From positions 1-64,000 of the forward strand of contig JAZAYU010000705.1 in the NCBI GenBank assembly GCA_038501625.1: a stretch of 64,000 nt of DNA, read 5' to 3'. Below are positions 32,211 to 44,715 of this stretch, piece after piece. This DNA is from Corbicula japonica (Eukaryota > Mollusca > Bivalvia > Venerida > Cyrenidae). The translations under genes and the position numbers were made by a program. The notes under the pieces were generated by a model. It saw nothing but the letters and a program-made list of their open reading frames with translations. It had not been told where the DNA came from and ran no database searches. Numbering within the stretch: the stretch's first letter is position 1; the number at the start of each line of letters is the position of its first letter.

Positions 32211-33430
32211 TTAATTCCTGTCATAAAGAAGTCGATGGTAGGAAAAACGGTTTGTCAACATATAATATAGCGTTAGCAGGTAATCCAAATTCATGTAGTA
32301 TAAGAGTAGGAAAATATAAAATTAGAACACTTGTAGATTCTGGAGCGGAAGTTTCATTAATAAACCGCCGCACTTTTAATTTATTTAAAAAGAAATACCA
32401 ATTAAAAAGAAATCACAATATATCCTTGCAGTCGGTTGGGGGAAATGCATTGAATGTAGAAGGGTTTGTAGAAATTCCTTTCAAAATTGGCGGTGTTTTA
32501 CTGAAGCATAAATTTTATGTAGTATCAAACATGAATCGAAGGGCAATTTTAGGAAGAGATTGGCTTATAGATAACGGGGTAAGATTATATTTTGACCTCG
32601 GATGCCTCAGGGTTCATGATACGTATGTCTCCTTAGAAGAGGATATTCACATAAATTCAGTTGTTAGGCTTCAGAAAAGCACAGTTATAAAACCCCAAAG
32701 TGTACATATTGTAAATGGAAAATTAAATAAAAATAGCAAATTTGAAAAATCAAAAATATACGAATTGAAGAGTGTCGAAAATGGCTATTTAAGTACCGAA
32801 CCGGGCTTAGTAGTGACAAATTCAGTATTCAAATTAAGGGGACATAGACAATTTCCTGTCATGATTGTAAATAGTACAAATAGGACAATGCGTTTACGAC
32901 AAGGGTGCCCCATAGCAACAATTGAACAAATTAGCGAAGAAAACATAGCATCTGTCTCAAGTACAACCAATGATTTATCAGATAAGACATTAAACGAAAA
33001 ATCAAAAATTGATCTAAGCGAAATAAAAACACCCCCGGAGCACTATGATTATGTCAAAGGCTTGGTCTTACAAAATCAGGATATTTTTGCAAATAATGAC
33101 TCAGAGCTCACTCAAACTAATACGGTTAAAATGAAAATACCTACAGTCGATCACGAACCAATAAAACAACGTCCTTACAGAGTACCACTAAATGACAGAA
33201 AAATTATGAGTGACGCAATTGACGAAATGTTAGAGGCTAATGTAATTAGACCCTCGCGCAGCGCGTATGCTAGTCCGGTGGTTCTGGTTCACAAGAAAAA
33301 TGATAATAGCAAGAGGTTTTGTGTAGATTTTAGAAAATTAAATAAGGTCACTAAACCATGTTCATATCCCTTGCCAGTTATTGATGACATCACTAGACTT
33401 ACGAAGTTCATACTGGCAGGTGCCAATTGA
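32207..33430 (+). pseudogene. pol: Pol N-terminal part (protease and start of RT), truncated by frameshift
   Basis: The protease (LVDSGAEVS, ILGRDWL) and the RT fingers up to the VDFRKLN region are intact and match copy 1. At 33387/33388, 35 bases present in copy 1 are absent. The frame then runs through about 14 unrelated residues to a stop at 33430. The deletion removes the segment just before the first catalytic Asp motif of RT, so no active RT can be made from this reading. Confidence 0.93.
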
Positions 33431-36400
33431 AGAATCAGACAAAGAAAAGACCGCTTTTGCCACTTTTAGAGGATTACACGAATTCAATGTGATGGCATTT
33501 GGTCTTTTGGCGGCCCCGGGGGTCTTCCAGGAACTTATGGCACAAGTCTTAGAGGGATTAGATTTTGCTGTCGCATATTTAGATGATATCTTAATCAGAA
33601 GTTCCACGCTCGAAGAACATAAGCGCCATATAGATATCGTTTTCCAAAGGCTACGGGAACACAATTTAAAGCTTAAGTTAAAGAAGTGCCAATTCTTACA
33701 GTCTGAGACTGAGTACCTAGGTTTTATAATTGACAAAGATGGCATCAGACCCAACCCTAACAAGGTCAAGGCAATTAGGTCACTCCCTATTCCTAAAAAT
33801 GTAAGAGACGTTCGTAGAGTCATAGGTGCAGCAAGTTTTTATAGACGCTTCATACCCTCATTTTCACAAATAGCAGAACCATTGATTAATTTAACTAGAA
33901 AAAAAGTACATTTTAATTGGACTCAAGAATGTCAAGATAGTTTTGATAAGATCAAAGAACAATTAACTGCAATACCCTCTTTAGCTTACCCTGATATAAA
34001 CAAGCCTTACATATTGTATGTAGATGCTTCAGATACCCATGTTGGCGCTTGCTTAACACAGAAAACTGATTTGCCTGAGGCAGATGATAATAATGAAAGA
34101 CCAATTTATTTCTTATCACATAAACTCAGTGACACTCAACGCAGGTGGAGCACAATTGAGAAAGAGGCATTCAGTATACACTATGCTCTACAAAAACTTG
34201 ATCATTATTTGCATAATGCAGAATTTAAAATCATGACTGACCACAAGCCTCTGCAACATTTATTAGATTCTCCAATGCAAAATAAGAAAATTCAGTTATG
34301 GGCATTGTCTATTAGTGGTTACAACTGTAAGATTGAGCATCTTCCAGGGAAAACAAATGTAATCGCTGACTTCTTCTCCAGGCCGCCCGAGTCTGAAACG
34401 ATACAATCAGAGTCTGATTTTGACATTGAACCGGAAATACATGATAATACTTACAAAATTTCTGGAACAAACGCAAAGTCTGTTAAGACAATTGAATCTA
34501 TCAAAAAGATTGAGGCTATAAATTCTAATGACATTGATCCTAAACAATCAGCTAATAAAGAGTATGAAAAACAGGATTCTTTTGTGGAGCCTGTGGCTGA
34601 AAGTGAGGGATTAAATTTACAATTTGAGCAACAGAAAGATACTACAATTGTCCAAATCAAAAATCAACTTAAGCATGGGAATCCTAGTAAGGCTGAGTTC
34701 AGGAAATACTTAGAAGTCGACCAAGTATTGTATTACTTATCAAATCCTGATGAAGAACCTATCATGAGACTTTATGTCCCCGCTCATTTAAAGGGATTGG
34801 TCATCAAACAATATCATGATAACAATGGACATCCGGGCACTCAGCGTATGTTTGCCACAGCAAAAACTAAGTACTTTTGGCCAAATATGTTCAAAGATTT
34901 TCAAGCATATGTCTCGACATGTGTCGACTGTCAAACTAGAAATCTTACAAGGGTTAAGGCTCCACTAAGGGAAACAAATATTGCGCCTTTTCCATTTGCA
35001 ATAGTTTCAATAGACGTATGCGGGCCTTATGAACAAACACTTAGTAATAATAGGTACATAATCTGTTTTATAGATATGTTCAGTGGTTACCCAGAGGCAT
35101 TTGCTGCCCCTGATAAAAGTACAAATACTATAATAGACTTACTTTTGAACGAGATTTATCCTAGATATGGCTGTCCGTTGCAAATCATTCATGACCGAGG
35201 GACTGAGTTCACTAGTTCAGCATTCAAAGAGGTTCTGAAAGAATTAAACATTGATAATGTTTCATGCACAGCTTACCATCCAGAAAGTAATGCTAAACAA
35301 GAAAGAATGCATAGGGTGTTACATGACATTTTAGCAAAACGAGTTCAGGGTAACACTAGAGAATGGGACATTCATCTCAATATGTCATTAGCAGGAATCA
35401 GACACAATGTCTCTTCAAGTTCAAAATTCTCCCCCTTTTATTTGGTATATAACAGAGATCCTATTCTACCAATTGACAATCTACTTCGCCCTAGGGCTAA
35501 ATATCATGGCGAAGAGTACCATAAAATTGCTTTACAAGAACAGCATAAATCATTTCTTTTGGCTTACAGACATTTAAAACATTCAAAAAGAAAGCACAAA
35601 CAGCAATTTGACAAAAAAGCTAAGGATATCAAATTCGAAATTAATGACCCTGTCTATTACAAAAATTTTCAAAGGAAAAATAAACTTGAAAACCGCTGGA
35701 AATCCCATTACAGAATAATGGAACAAAAGGGCCCTGTTACTTACTTGATCAAGAATCAGCTAGACAATTCTGTTGTTCAAGTACATGCCGATCAAATTAG
35801 GCTGGCTAATATCACTGAATGGCCAGAACGTAGACCGGTTACAGGTTACCCTAAACGAAAGGCAAACTATGTCGTTGCGCCTGATGACAGTTCTAGTAGC
35901 TATGATGAGTCAGATGCTTCTGATGCTGAAACACCAAACAATCAGAATACGGGCATATTACCGCAAAGTACAAATAGAATAAGACAAGTACGCGAAGACT
36001 CCTCATCAGAAGACTACATTCCATTAGCTCAATTACGTAAACATTTGAGGGAACAAAATCAGGAACACAATAACGTACATGGTTCCGAAGGTTCACAGAC
36101 AGAAAATTCTTCAAATGAAAATTCAGACTATGAAACATCACAGGAAATGAATTCATTTGTTGAAGATTCTAGCACTGATAGTTCTGTAACGGATGCAAAA
36201 TCTGATCATTCTGCTTACCTGGGTGAAAATTTGCAGGAAAGCTCTGACGAGTCGCTGGTAGCAGACTCTCTAGATACTGACGGTATGGAGGTTGACTCCT
36301 TGCCAGACACACCTGAAACTGTTAATCAAGATAGTTTAGAAATAGGTGTTATCACAGACTCAGTAATCCCAACAAAGATTGATTCAAAAGATTCATGTCC

Positions 36401-36608
36401 CATGAATAGTACAACTTCTCTGCTTTCAGAAGAGGATAAATCAATCCCCGATAAGTTAACTGATAATCTTGCAAATGACAAGAAACAGTGTTTACAATTA
36501 CTGTTAAGTCATATGGAACGCAGTAACTCCGAATTACTGAAAACCATTCCAAATCTAATGCAAAACAATGCCAACCTAATGCAAGGATTACTACAAAAGT
36601 TCTTTTAG
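33388..36608 (+). pseudogene. pol: Pol C-terminal part (rest of RT, RNase H, integrase, acidic tail)
   Basis: After the 35-bp deletion the remaining pol is open to the stop at 36608: SLDLRSSYW, YLDD, RNase H with YVDASD, the integrase zinc site and D-D-E core, and the Ser/Asp/Glu-rich tail. It is out of frame with the upstream part, and an in-frame ATG just upstream (33381) is an accident of the deletion. The C-terminus has a few extra residues compared with copy 1, with a repeated NLMQ motif (copy 1 has it once, altered). All downstream catalytic residues are still present, so the damage is recent. Confidence 0.93.
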
Positions 36609-39277
36609 TTAAAGAAAAAAAAATGAAAAAAAAAATATATAAAAACTGACTAGAAAATAAATTTTAAAAAAATGATGACACTGTTCTAATTTGCATAGTT
36701 CATAGAGTTAAGAGACACGCTATACGTTGTTGTTGACAAACCTTAAAATGACTTCACATGGAATAGGGGTGAGCTCCATTCCATTGTAAATAGCTTCGGT
36801 TGATAATGTTAATTGTACATTACTTTGTTTGCTTATTTATATGACTTCGAGTAGAATCATATGGCGAAAATTGCTATGATTACGAGTAGAATCATATGAC
36901 GTAGCCAGTTTTACGTTTAAGCATTGTTGTAGGTTTTTAAATGTGTAAATATATATTTAGAGTGTTGCATAATCACGCATTGTGATTCGCAAAGTAATTT
37001 TCAGTAATTACAATATGGCTTTTATTGTCTATTTTCAAAGACGTATAACCATAAAGCTTATTATGCTCACTTGTTGTTTGGCTTTTCTCGGTGCTATAGA
37101 AGTACATGAAAATGCTATCCTTGTTTTGTTTCAAAACAAAAATATTATTGAGTTATACAGCTGAAAATTTTATAAATCCAACATTTAATGCATTGTTTTC
37201 TCTGCCCAGTCAACGTAATTATATTTCATACATAACAATATACATTGCAAACCGTTTTCTTAATATTTTTTGTTTTAAATATTAATATTTTGTTTTTAAA
37301 TTACTATTTCTTAAACTGACATCATCTCAAGGAAATTAAAAATGTTTTCAGTTTAAAGTATAGGTAAACTACTTACCTGAGTTCAATCATTTTTATTAAA
37401 ACAATGGCTGTCCGGTCTGATTCTATGCTTTATTGTTCTAGTATCCTTGACCTTCTTGCCGTGGTGGTATTTTAAATCAAAATTCACTTTAGTTATTCTA
37501 AAAACACTAAATCAGCCACGGTTAACGAGTAAACAAACAATGAAAGTGCGCTAACAGGGACCCTGTTCGTACGGATGAGTGACCTTCATGAAAACGAGAC
37601 AACATTATCGATCAGCGAACACGCTTCAACCAATCACAATGCAGATGACGTTTGAAACCCCTCCAGCTCCTTCATCCGCCGGAAGTATCCTGCCTTGTTA
37701 CAGTCAACAATAGCTAACAATCTGACATAGGTGACGTTTCATAAAACCAGTCAATCAAATCCCCGTCAAGAATCAACCTCCAGTTTTCGATAACAACATC
37801 TTCGACAAAAGCAATTCCCTCAGGTCTTTGATAAGAAAAACTGCATCCTTTTCTGTCTTAATATTGATAGCAGTTCACCAGATTCGTCAAGAGTTCATCT
37901 AATATTGATAGCAGTTCACCAGATTCGTCAAGAGTTCATCAAAGAAATCCATCAATATGACATTTCATAACAACACTTACAAACAAAGAGACAGTAAAAT
38001 CAAGAAGAGATTCAACGTGTAATACCAGAATCATAACCTTCAGCCATTAGCGACAATCATCACCCGAAGTTGTAACAACCTAGATACAACAATGAATCAG
38101 ACATTCATTCATCCGTCAGTTCACAACAAAGCAAACATATACACGACGAACTGAAAACGTTTTCAAACACAGCTAGTTTCAAGACACACCTGCCCCCGGC
38201 GAGATGCAGTCCGACAGCATGAAAGAAGACACGCTTCCAACGGCCGCGATGCCTCGTTTGGTTCACCTGAAGATACCATTGATCCGGAGTGTACCTACAT
38301 GAACTACACATGAAGGAAATCGGAAAAATCAATTTTTCCTAAAACAAAAAAATAAATAAAAATATACGTTTATATAAGAATGCAAATTGTTATTGTATGA
38401 TTACTTTGTTTTGTTATACGCAAATGCTTTACATCTGCTATCTAATTTCAGAAATTTGTGTATTGCAAGAAAGAAAACCTAAACCAATGAAGCACAGGGA
38501 CACGGAGCGCATCACGGCAAGATCTATAACCAGAACAAATGATTGTAATGAATAATTGTAACTGTCTGGAATTATGAAATTGTGACTTTCATATATTGCC
38601 GTTATATTATTAAGTGACTCTCCGTGATTAATATTTGTTTTGTGTTCTTAAAACGGGTTTTCTGTGCATTCATTAATTGTTATAATAAGTTGTAATGGTT
38701 GAATAATTAAGTGCATTTGTGCTGTTTTTAGGGTTTAACATTCCATGCTGTTTTAATTTATCATGTATTTTCCTTTCAGGTTTTATATATTTTGTTTGAA
38801 AATAAATGTTGTTAATAATTCTCACAGTTAGCAGTATCTAAGTTACGGGTACGGAAACTTAAAATTCAAATTCTAAGTACAAAATTTATTAATTAAAATT
38901 GGAAGAAGGTTTAACACGCAAAATATGATAAACGAAACTGCACTTACTTGTTTTCTTACTTTTCTTACTGGCTAATTCCTATTCCGAGAATGATACTGCT
39001 GACTAACTTTGCTATACATTTATACACAACCCATTAAATTAATTAGCAATTATATTTTCCGGTACTTTTAATCAGCAAGGTATATCATTACTAGATAATC
39101 AAAATTCTCATTGTTAAAATCTCTGAGTAACGGACGTACTCTAAGTGTCAAAAATTAATTGCATTTAGGGTCATCGATAAAGTACTAATTATTATAACAT
39201 CTAATCATCGTCTAGATCTCACCTTCCTGACACAAAATATCTTTTTTTTTTGTTTTTGGAAAAGAAAGGAAGGGATT
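36609..39277 (+). other. Long 3' noncoding region of gypsy copy 2
   Basis: It is homologous to 14249-17185 of copy 1 at high identity. The differences are A-rich blocks instead of one 31-A run, a 41-bp unit duplicated in tandem at 37859-37899 and 37900-37940, and loss of 283 bp (copy-1 15938-16220) at a junction after 38313 with ATG microhomology. The polypurine tract lies just before 39278. Confidence 0.8.
37859..37940 (+). repeat. 41-bp tandem duplication in copy 2
   Basis: Two perfect copies of a unit starting TAATATTGATAGCAG are present; copy 1 has only one. Confidence 0.9.
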
Positions 39278-39922
39278 TGTAATGTAATGGGGAAATTATA
39301 TTTATAATTTGCCGCATCATATTACATTTAATTTATGTGCTCTAAAGTTTAACAGTTTATTTCTTAATATTCTTAAAAGGTTTTAGGATTTTATTTTATT
39401 AGGTTTCTTTTAAAAGTTTAAAAGTGTTCATCATAATTATAAGGCTATAAATGTACATGTGTCATTCATTTATCAAACTGTCAAGTGACGTGTGATTGTA
39501 GGTCATTTCATGTATAATCGTGACTTGCTAATAACTTTTATGTCGTTTTGTTATTACTGTGAACATGAATGCATGCATGTATCCCTGTCTAAATGACAAA
39601 ACCTGTCATCATGTCAAAATGATGTCTCGGGAAGATTCTAATAAAAGCCGGGCTAAGGACGGCAGATTGGACAATTCACTTTAGAACTCTTTTGGCAAGG
39701 GGAACTCTAAATTACTAAATTATTATAAGGGGAACTTATGTCAGTCAAGATACATGCTAGAAATTATTGTTAGTTTATTTACTTATGAGAGAAACTGTGC
39801 AGAACTTTAGAACTTTAATATTCGATCTAGTAACTTTAGAAGTGGGAAAGTAAAACTATTTAGAAACTTTAATCAGTGTTCGTTTGATATACACCTGGGA
39901 TTTAATTACTTACTACGCTACA
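39278..39922 (+). repeat. 3' LTR, copy 2
   Basis: It is 645 bp, identical by eye to 30442-31086, with AATAAA at 39640-39645. Confidence 0.95.
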
Positions 39923-40006
39923 GTTTTAAGTACAGTTGCACATGAAAAGCGTGTATAATTAATTATACAGTATAAATTGAGAAGGCTGTACCTTTCCCTT
40001 TGTAAA

Positions 40007-40096
40007 GGATAGACAATGAGTGGAGTGGTCTATGAAAAAAAGATGCGAGCGCAGCGAGCGTCTATTTTTTATAGCCACTCCACGAGATGTCTATCC
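40007..40096. repeat. Imperfect 90-bp hairpin
   Basis: GGATAGAC with TGAGTGGAGTGG on the left pairs with CCACTCCACGAGA and GTCTATCC on the right. The loop contains GAGCGCAGCGAGCG. It lies 84 bp after copy 2 and may be an end structure of a mobile element; the stem is seen, the role is not known. Confidence 0.6.
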
Positions 40097-40373
40097 GACT
40101 TAGACCACATGACTGCAAAATCCCGAAATTCTCGTGCACAAAGCATCGATCCCCCACACTTTTCAAGCCGTCACACAAACTTCTGTCATTCACAATTCGT
40201 TACTAAAAGGAGCCACATATATGTAGTAAGTAAATTTGTAGTTTTGTTATAATTTTAGTCAGAAATTTAATCACATTAAAAAAGTTAAGTAGTTTTAAAG
40301 TTTTATATTTTTGTCATTCATTAAAAAATAAAATGTTTGTGTGTTTTAATGAATTAATTCATAAGTTCATAAG

Positions 40374-40425
40374 TTCATCATCATCATAATCATCATCATC
40401 ATCATCAACAACAACAACAACATCA
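40374..40425. repeat. (CAT)n/(CAA)n microsatellite
   Basis: CATCATCATCAT repeats with one interruption pass into CAACAACAACAACAA. Confidence 0.9.
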
Positions 40426-40646
40426 GTACTAATAATGTCTGTAATTTTATTAAATTTTGAAGGTGTAAACTACTTAATTCTGACCGTTAACTTCTTTTGA
40501 AATAGTGATAGACAAAGTAAATTAATTATATATTTTTTTATTAAATTGCATTGTTAAAACTTGTTAATTTAAATATTGCAATCGTGTTACTATGTTTTAA
40601 AAATGAAACCAAATACACCGTGTACGTTTATTTAGTTTGTATGCTT

Positions 40647-41320
40647 AAGGTTGTATGGCAGTTGTCATTGCACCATATTTGATAAAAAAGAAAAGTATTA
40701 AAATCTCAACGGCAAAAAACGGCAAAATGCAGTTCAATAAAACTTAGCACAAAGCATTGTTATTTGAGAATGTTTATTTTACATACGTTAAGAGAAGTTA
40801 GAACAGTAAAGAAAAATAGTTAGACCAAAAAATCCCTAAAACTGTATATGCAAAAAACAACACAAAAACAAAGCAACACTTAAAATCAATTTAAATGCCT
40901 TCATGAGTAATGAGTTACTGACAACAATATCTAAGAGCCTCTTGTCTAACAAATGTATACGGGTTATTTGTTAAAGTGTGTATGACATGAAATGTTGATT
41001 TCTCTCTTCATATTTGAGAGTTCTTTTCAAGGCCCCTTAGATATTGGTGTCAGAATAATTGAATTTGACGCATGTGGGCATTGGAATTGTTGTTTTGTGT
41101 TGCTTCGTTTTAATGATTTATTTCAAATAGAATTTTAATTATTTTAGGTCTAGCTATTTTTCTTTACTGTTCTAACTTTTCTTAACAAACATAATCATAC
41201 ACCAATAACATTGATTTACGCAAAGTTTGATGGAACTGCGTTTGCCGTTTCAGAGGTTTTGATATTTTTCTTTGTTGTCTATGACATAGCAATGACGAAA
41301 GGAGCAACGCCTTAAACGCC
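40647..41320. mobile_element. Foldback-type element, about 300-bp arms
   Basis: The left half (40647-40945) reads, in reverse complement and with moderate divergence, as the right half (41020-41320). Matching landmarks include GTTAAG(A/G)(A/G)AAGTTAGAAC, CAGTAAAGAAAAATAG, AAAACGGCAAA-type and ACAATATCTAAG blocks. The loop is about 75 bp. No coding frame is present. A related copy lies at 44145-44715. Confidence 0.65.
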
Positions 41321-44144
41321 CACTTCGTACGCTTACAATTATCACAAACATGTATCCATAGCACAGTATGACACTAAGATATCGGCCTTCCGCTTGTTAA
41401 TATGAGATAGTACACGAGATGCACGTGCTTCACGAACCTTCGTAGACAACGCCAAAGAGTTGTCTACGGGATTTAGACAACGGTAATACTGGCCACTGAT
41501 TGGCCAGTGGACGGTAGCTGTGGTCTAAAAAGAAGATCGGATTTTTAACAAGCAAAGCTGGTTTTAATAGCGGGTATCAAACTAACTTACCGATTTAGAA
41601 AAGATTTTGGGTATTTAAAGTATTTATATTCGAAAATTATGAATATAGTAATGTAAAACTTGACAAACAATATTTCGAAGAGGACATGGCACGATAATCT
41701 TTATATTCATTGGAGAAATAAAGCAAAATTCGCATTTCCCTAAAGCTTATACGATAACACGAAAGACAGGCGCACGAGACATCGTAATGCAAATATCAGT
41801 AACTTTACTCTGGCGTATAGATCTTTGCTCTTCAGTTGTGACCGCAGACTTTGAAATGAGCATAATTTGTCAAAAAGCAAAACGGATCTTTACAAAATGA
41901 AAGCGAAAGCAAGTGTAAGTTACAACTCTTCAATATCGAAGACAAAGTATACAACTTAAAGTTTTCATGGTAATGCCTAAAAATAAAAACAAAACACCTG
42001 TGAGCTGAAATAATTGGTATATGTGCGTTTTGTTAATTAATGGAAATTGATCCCGGATATTTTACGAAGTGGTTTACCAATGATTAAGTATGAACAAAAC
42101 TTGTGTCCAATCTGGTATAAGCAAAAGTACTTAAATGTTGGATTGACAATATAACCTCTTTTTATTCTGTTAACTCCACCCTGATATAAACCTGGTTCTA
42201 TAAATAACTACGCAAACATATACGACTTTTGCTCTCTTCCAAAAGTTTATGACGAAGAACAGGCAATATCATTGCAAGCACCAAATACAAACATCCAAGT
42301 CTTCTGCGTTGATCTCTTTCGATATGATTTCATAAGATTTAAAAAATGAAATGAACAATAATTTTCATATTGCATGAGTTTTACTTCGATTCTTGTTCTT
42401 GAAAATGTTGCCATAACTGCTTTCTTTTTTCAAATCCCAACGAGGGAGATTTTTTCGCGACTTGCGTTTCGCGACACAAAACCAACAAGTTATTTTAACT
42501 ATTGTGTCAAGTTTAGGAACTATCTACGATGAGAAATTCATGTTCATATGCAATAAAAACAGCTGATATTAATATTTGTACTTAATATAAATGTTCATCT
42601 TTTATATATTTCATTCAGTTCTTTTAGATATATCTGTTTCTAATGTTTGATGTACATGTCGAAGTTAAAAGGTTTTTGTAAAGCAAGGGGTCTGTGGATC
42701 CTTATTATGCTGCTACAGTAAGTATTTAGACTTGAACTAAATATTTAGTGAAATAAATGTGCTCCACAAACTGTGACTGGTGATTTGGACAAAAGAAATG
42801 TGTTTCTAAACTAATAATAGCTAGAACAAATAACAATTACAATTTAAAGTTAGAAGTCATCTGCAACTTGTAAAGCATGGTAGCGAAAACTAATGACTTT
42901 CATATTTTTCTTCCAACTAGAGTTTCATTCCAAAATGAAAACTCAGGAACGACTAAAAATAAACAGATAAACAAATCTTCAAATATTTTACTGTGTTTTT
43001 CTATTGAAGCCATCTTCAAATTCATAAATGTAATTTTCTAAAGTTAATTACTATCCTCGACAACGGCAACAACAAAAACAACAAAAAATAAATATATTCG
43101 ATCAGAAAATTCAAAAGTTTCACTATTTTACTTATTTTTAGCCCTGATTATTTGTTAGAAAAGTGTGATTTCTCATTCCGAAAAAACAGAATAATCTGCA
43201 AAATGCGGTAAAATTTTCATGCGCAAAAGATCGATAATTCGTCATTTAGACAATAATTTGTGTGAACATAAGTGACACTTTCTTTACGGGGGGGGGGGGG
43301 GGGGGGGGGGGGAAGTAGCCCGAGGCTAATTTTGAGAGGATACACGTGTTAACTTGGTTTTTAGACTAGAGCAGGCCGAAATGAACTGCAGACGTTTCAA
43401 GATTATTCAAGCACACCATTCCACAAATGGTGAGTGATCTTTAGTACGTGTCCGTGTAATTTTGGTGCGTCCATGACAAAAACTCCATCGAACACATGTA
43501 GAGTGAAATCACTAACAAAACAACTGGATATGCATGACTAGTTAAGTTACGCCCAACAAGTTCCATAGTTGTGCGGAGCATCAGAAAGAAGTGCATATTA
43601 AGAAAGTAAATTTTATTGCGAACGATGACGAACAATTGGAATACAATGCGAAAAATAAAACAAGAAAACAATTTAATGTTGTCCACACAAAAATGAAAAT
43701 ATATTAAACATCCGATTATAAACAAATCATTCTCGTGATCAGTGACGTGACAATATCGCACAAACTGTATTCAGGTCAGCGAGAAACACATAAATATCTC
43801 TTTTCATAATCTAGATCATCTAGACGTTCTGTCATTGATCAGTGTCCCACTGCTCTGACGAACGTCTAGAGACATCGCTATATAAAAAGTCTGACCGACA
43901 GGTAGATCTTTTGTATGGTGAACAAATCCAAAATCAATCGCGATTTCTAATGAAATTTGTTAACAATGCTTCCCACACTGGGTAAAGTGAAATTTAGGTA
44001 ATATGATATCGAGCTACAAAATCAGGTATATGGTTTATAAAACAAAGACGTTTAAGTACTTTCCTACCCCATTTTACATAAATGAATGCAAATATATGGT
44101 ACGCCGTTGCTGCCTCTTCGTGATAATGGTTTTAGACTGTCACG
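41321..44144. other. Noncoding DNA with small palindromes and a G run
   Basis: No gene is seen. At 41440-41469 CGTAGACAAC pairs with GTTGTCTACG. At 41489-41507 CTGGCCA and TGGCCAG form a 7-bp stem with a 5-nt loop. A 25-G run lies at 43288-43312. Confidence 0.5.
43288..43312 (+). repeat. Homopolymer of 25 G
   Basis: This is an uninterrupted G25, able in principle to form a G-quadruplex. The length may be inexact because sequencers mis-size such runs. Confidence 0.9.
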
Positions 44145-44715
44145 TTTTATGGTATGACAGTTGTCACTGTACGGTGATTGATAAAAAGGGAAGAATATCA
44201 AAATCTCTCTAATAGAAAAAATGCAGTTCCGTCAAACTTTGCATAAATAAATCTTATTATATATGTTTATTATTTATACGTTAAGAAAAGCTAGAACAGT
44301 AAAGAAAAATAGTTTGACCTAAAAACCATCCCTAAATTCTGCAGCCAGTCACAAAAACAAAGCAACATTAAACATCAATTTCAATGCCTTTCTAAGTAAT
44401 TAGGTACTAACAACAATATCTAAGATCATCTTGTCTAACACATGCTTACAGTAAGAGGTATTTCTAAAAGTGTGTTGTAGCCTTAAATTTCATGGTTGCG
44501 AAAATGGATGACATAAAATGTTGATTTCTCTCTTTATAATCAAAAGTTCTTTTAAAGAATCTTGGATATTGTAAGTATCATTATGATCATGTGGGCATTT
44601 GAACTGTTTTTGTTTTGCGATCCTTCGTTTTTGTGTTTGATTGCAAATAGAATTTTAGGGATTTTCAAGCTTTATTTTTCTTTACTGTTCTAAATTGTGT
44701 TAACGCTTTTGTCTT
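44145..44715. mobile_element. Second foldback-type element
   Basis: It is homologous to 40647-41320 in the same orientation (ATGACAGTTGTCA, AGAACAGTAAAGAAAAATAG, ACAATATCTAAGA, ATGTGGGCATT). The internal inverted repeat is clear between 44279-44365 and 44628-44708, but the outermost right arm is lost. Confidence 0.6.

Larger units (their letters stand above)
30442..39922 (+). mobile_element. Ty3/gypsy LTR retrotransposon, copy 2, pol broken
   Basis: The 9.5-kb element has two 645-bp LTRs identical by eye. It is flanked by GTTT on both sides (30438-30441 and 39923-39926; GTTTT if the first T is shared), a probable target duplication. The internal region is nearly identical to copy 1, including the 176-nt leader, which is identical. 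The LTRs are a different subfamily. Changes specific to this copy are a 35-bp deletion in RT (junction 33387/33388), a 283-bp deletion in the 3' region (junction after 38313), and a 41-bp tandem duplication at 37859-37940. The RT deletion makes it non-autonomous. Confidence 0.95.
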
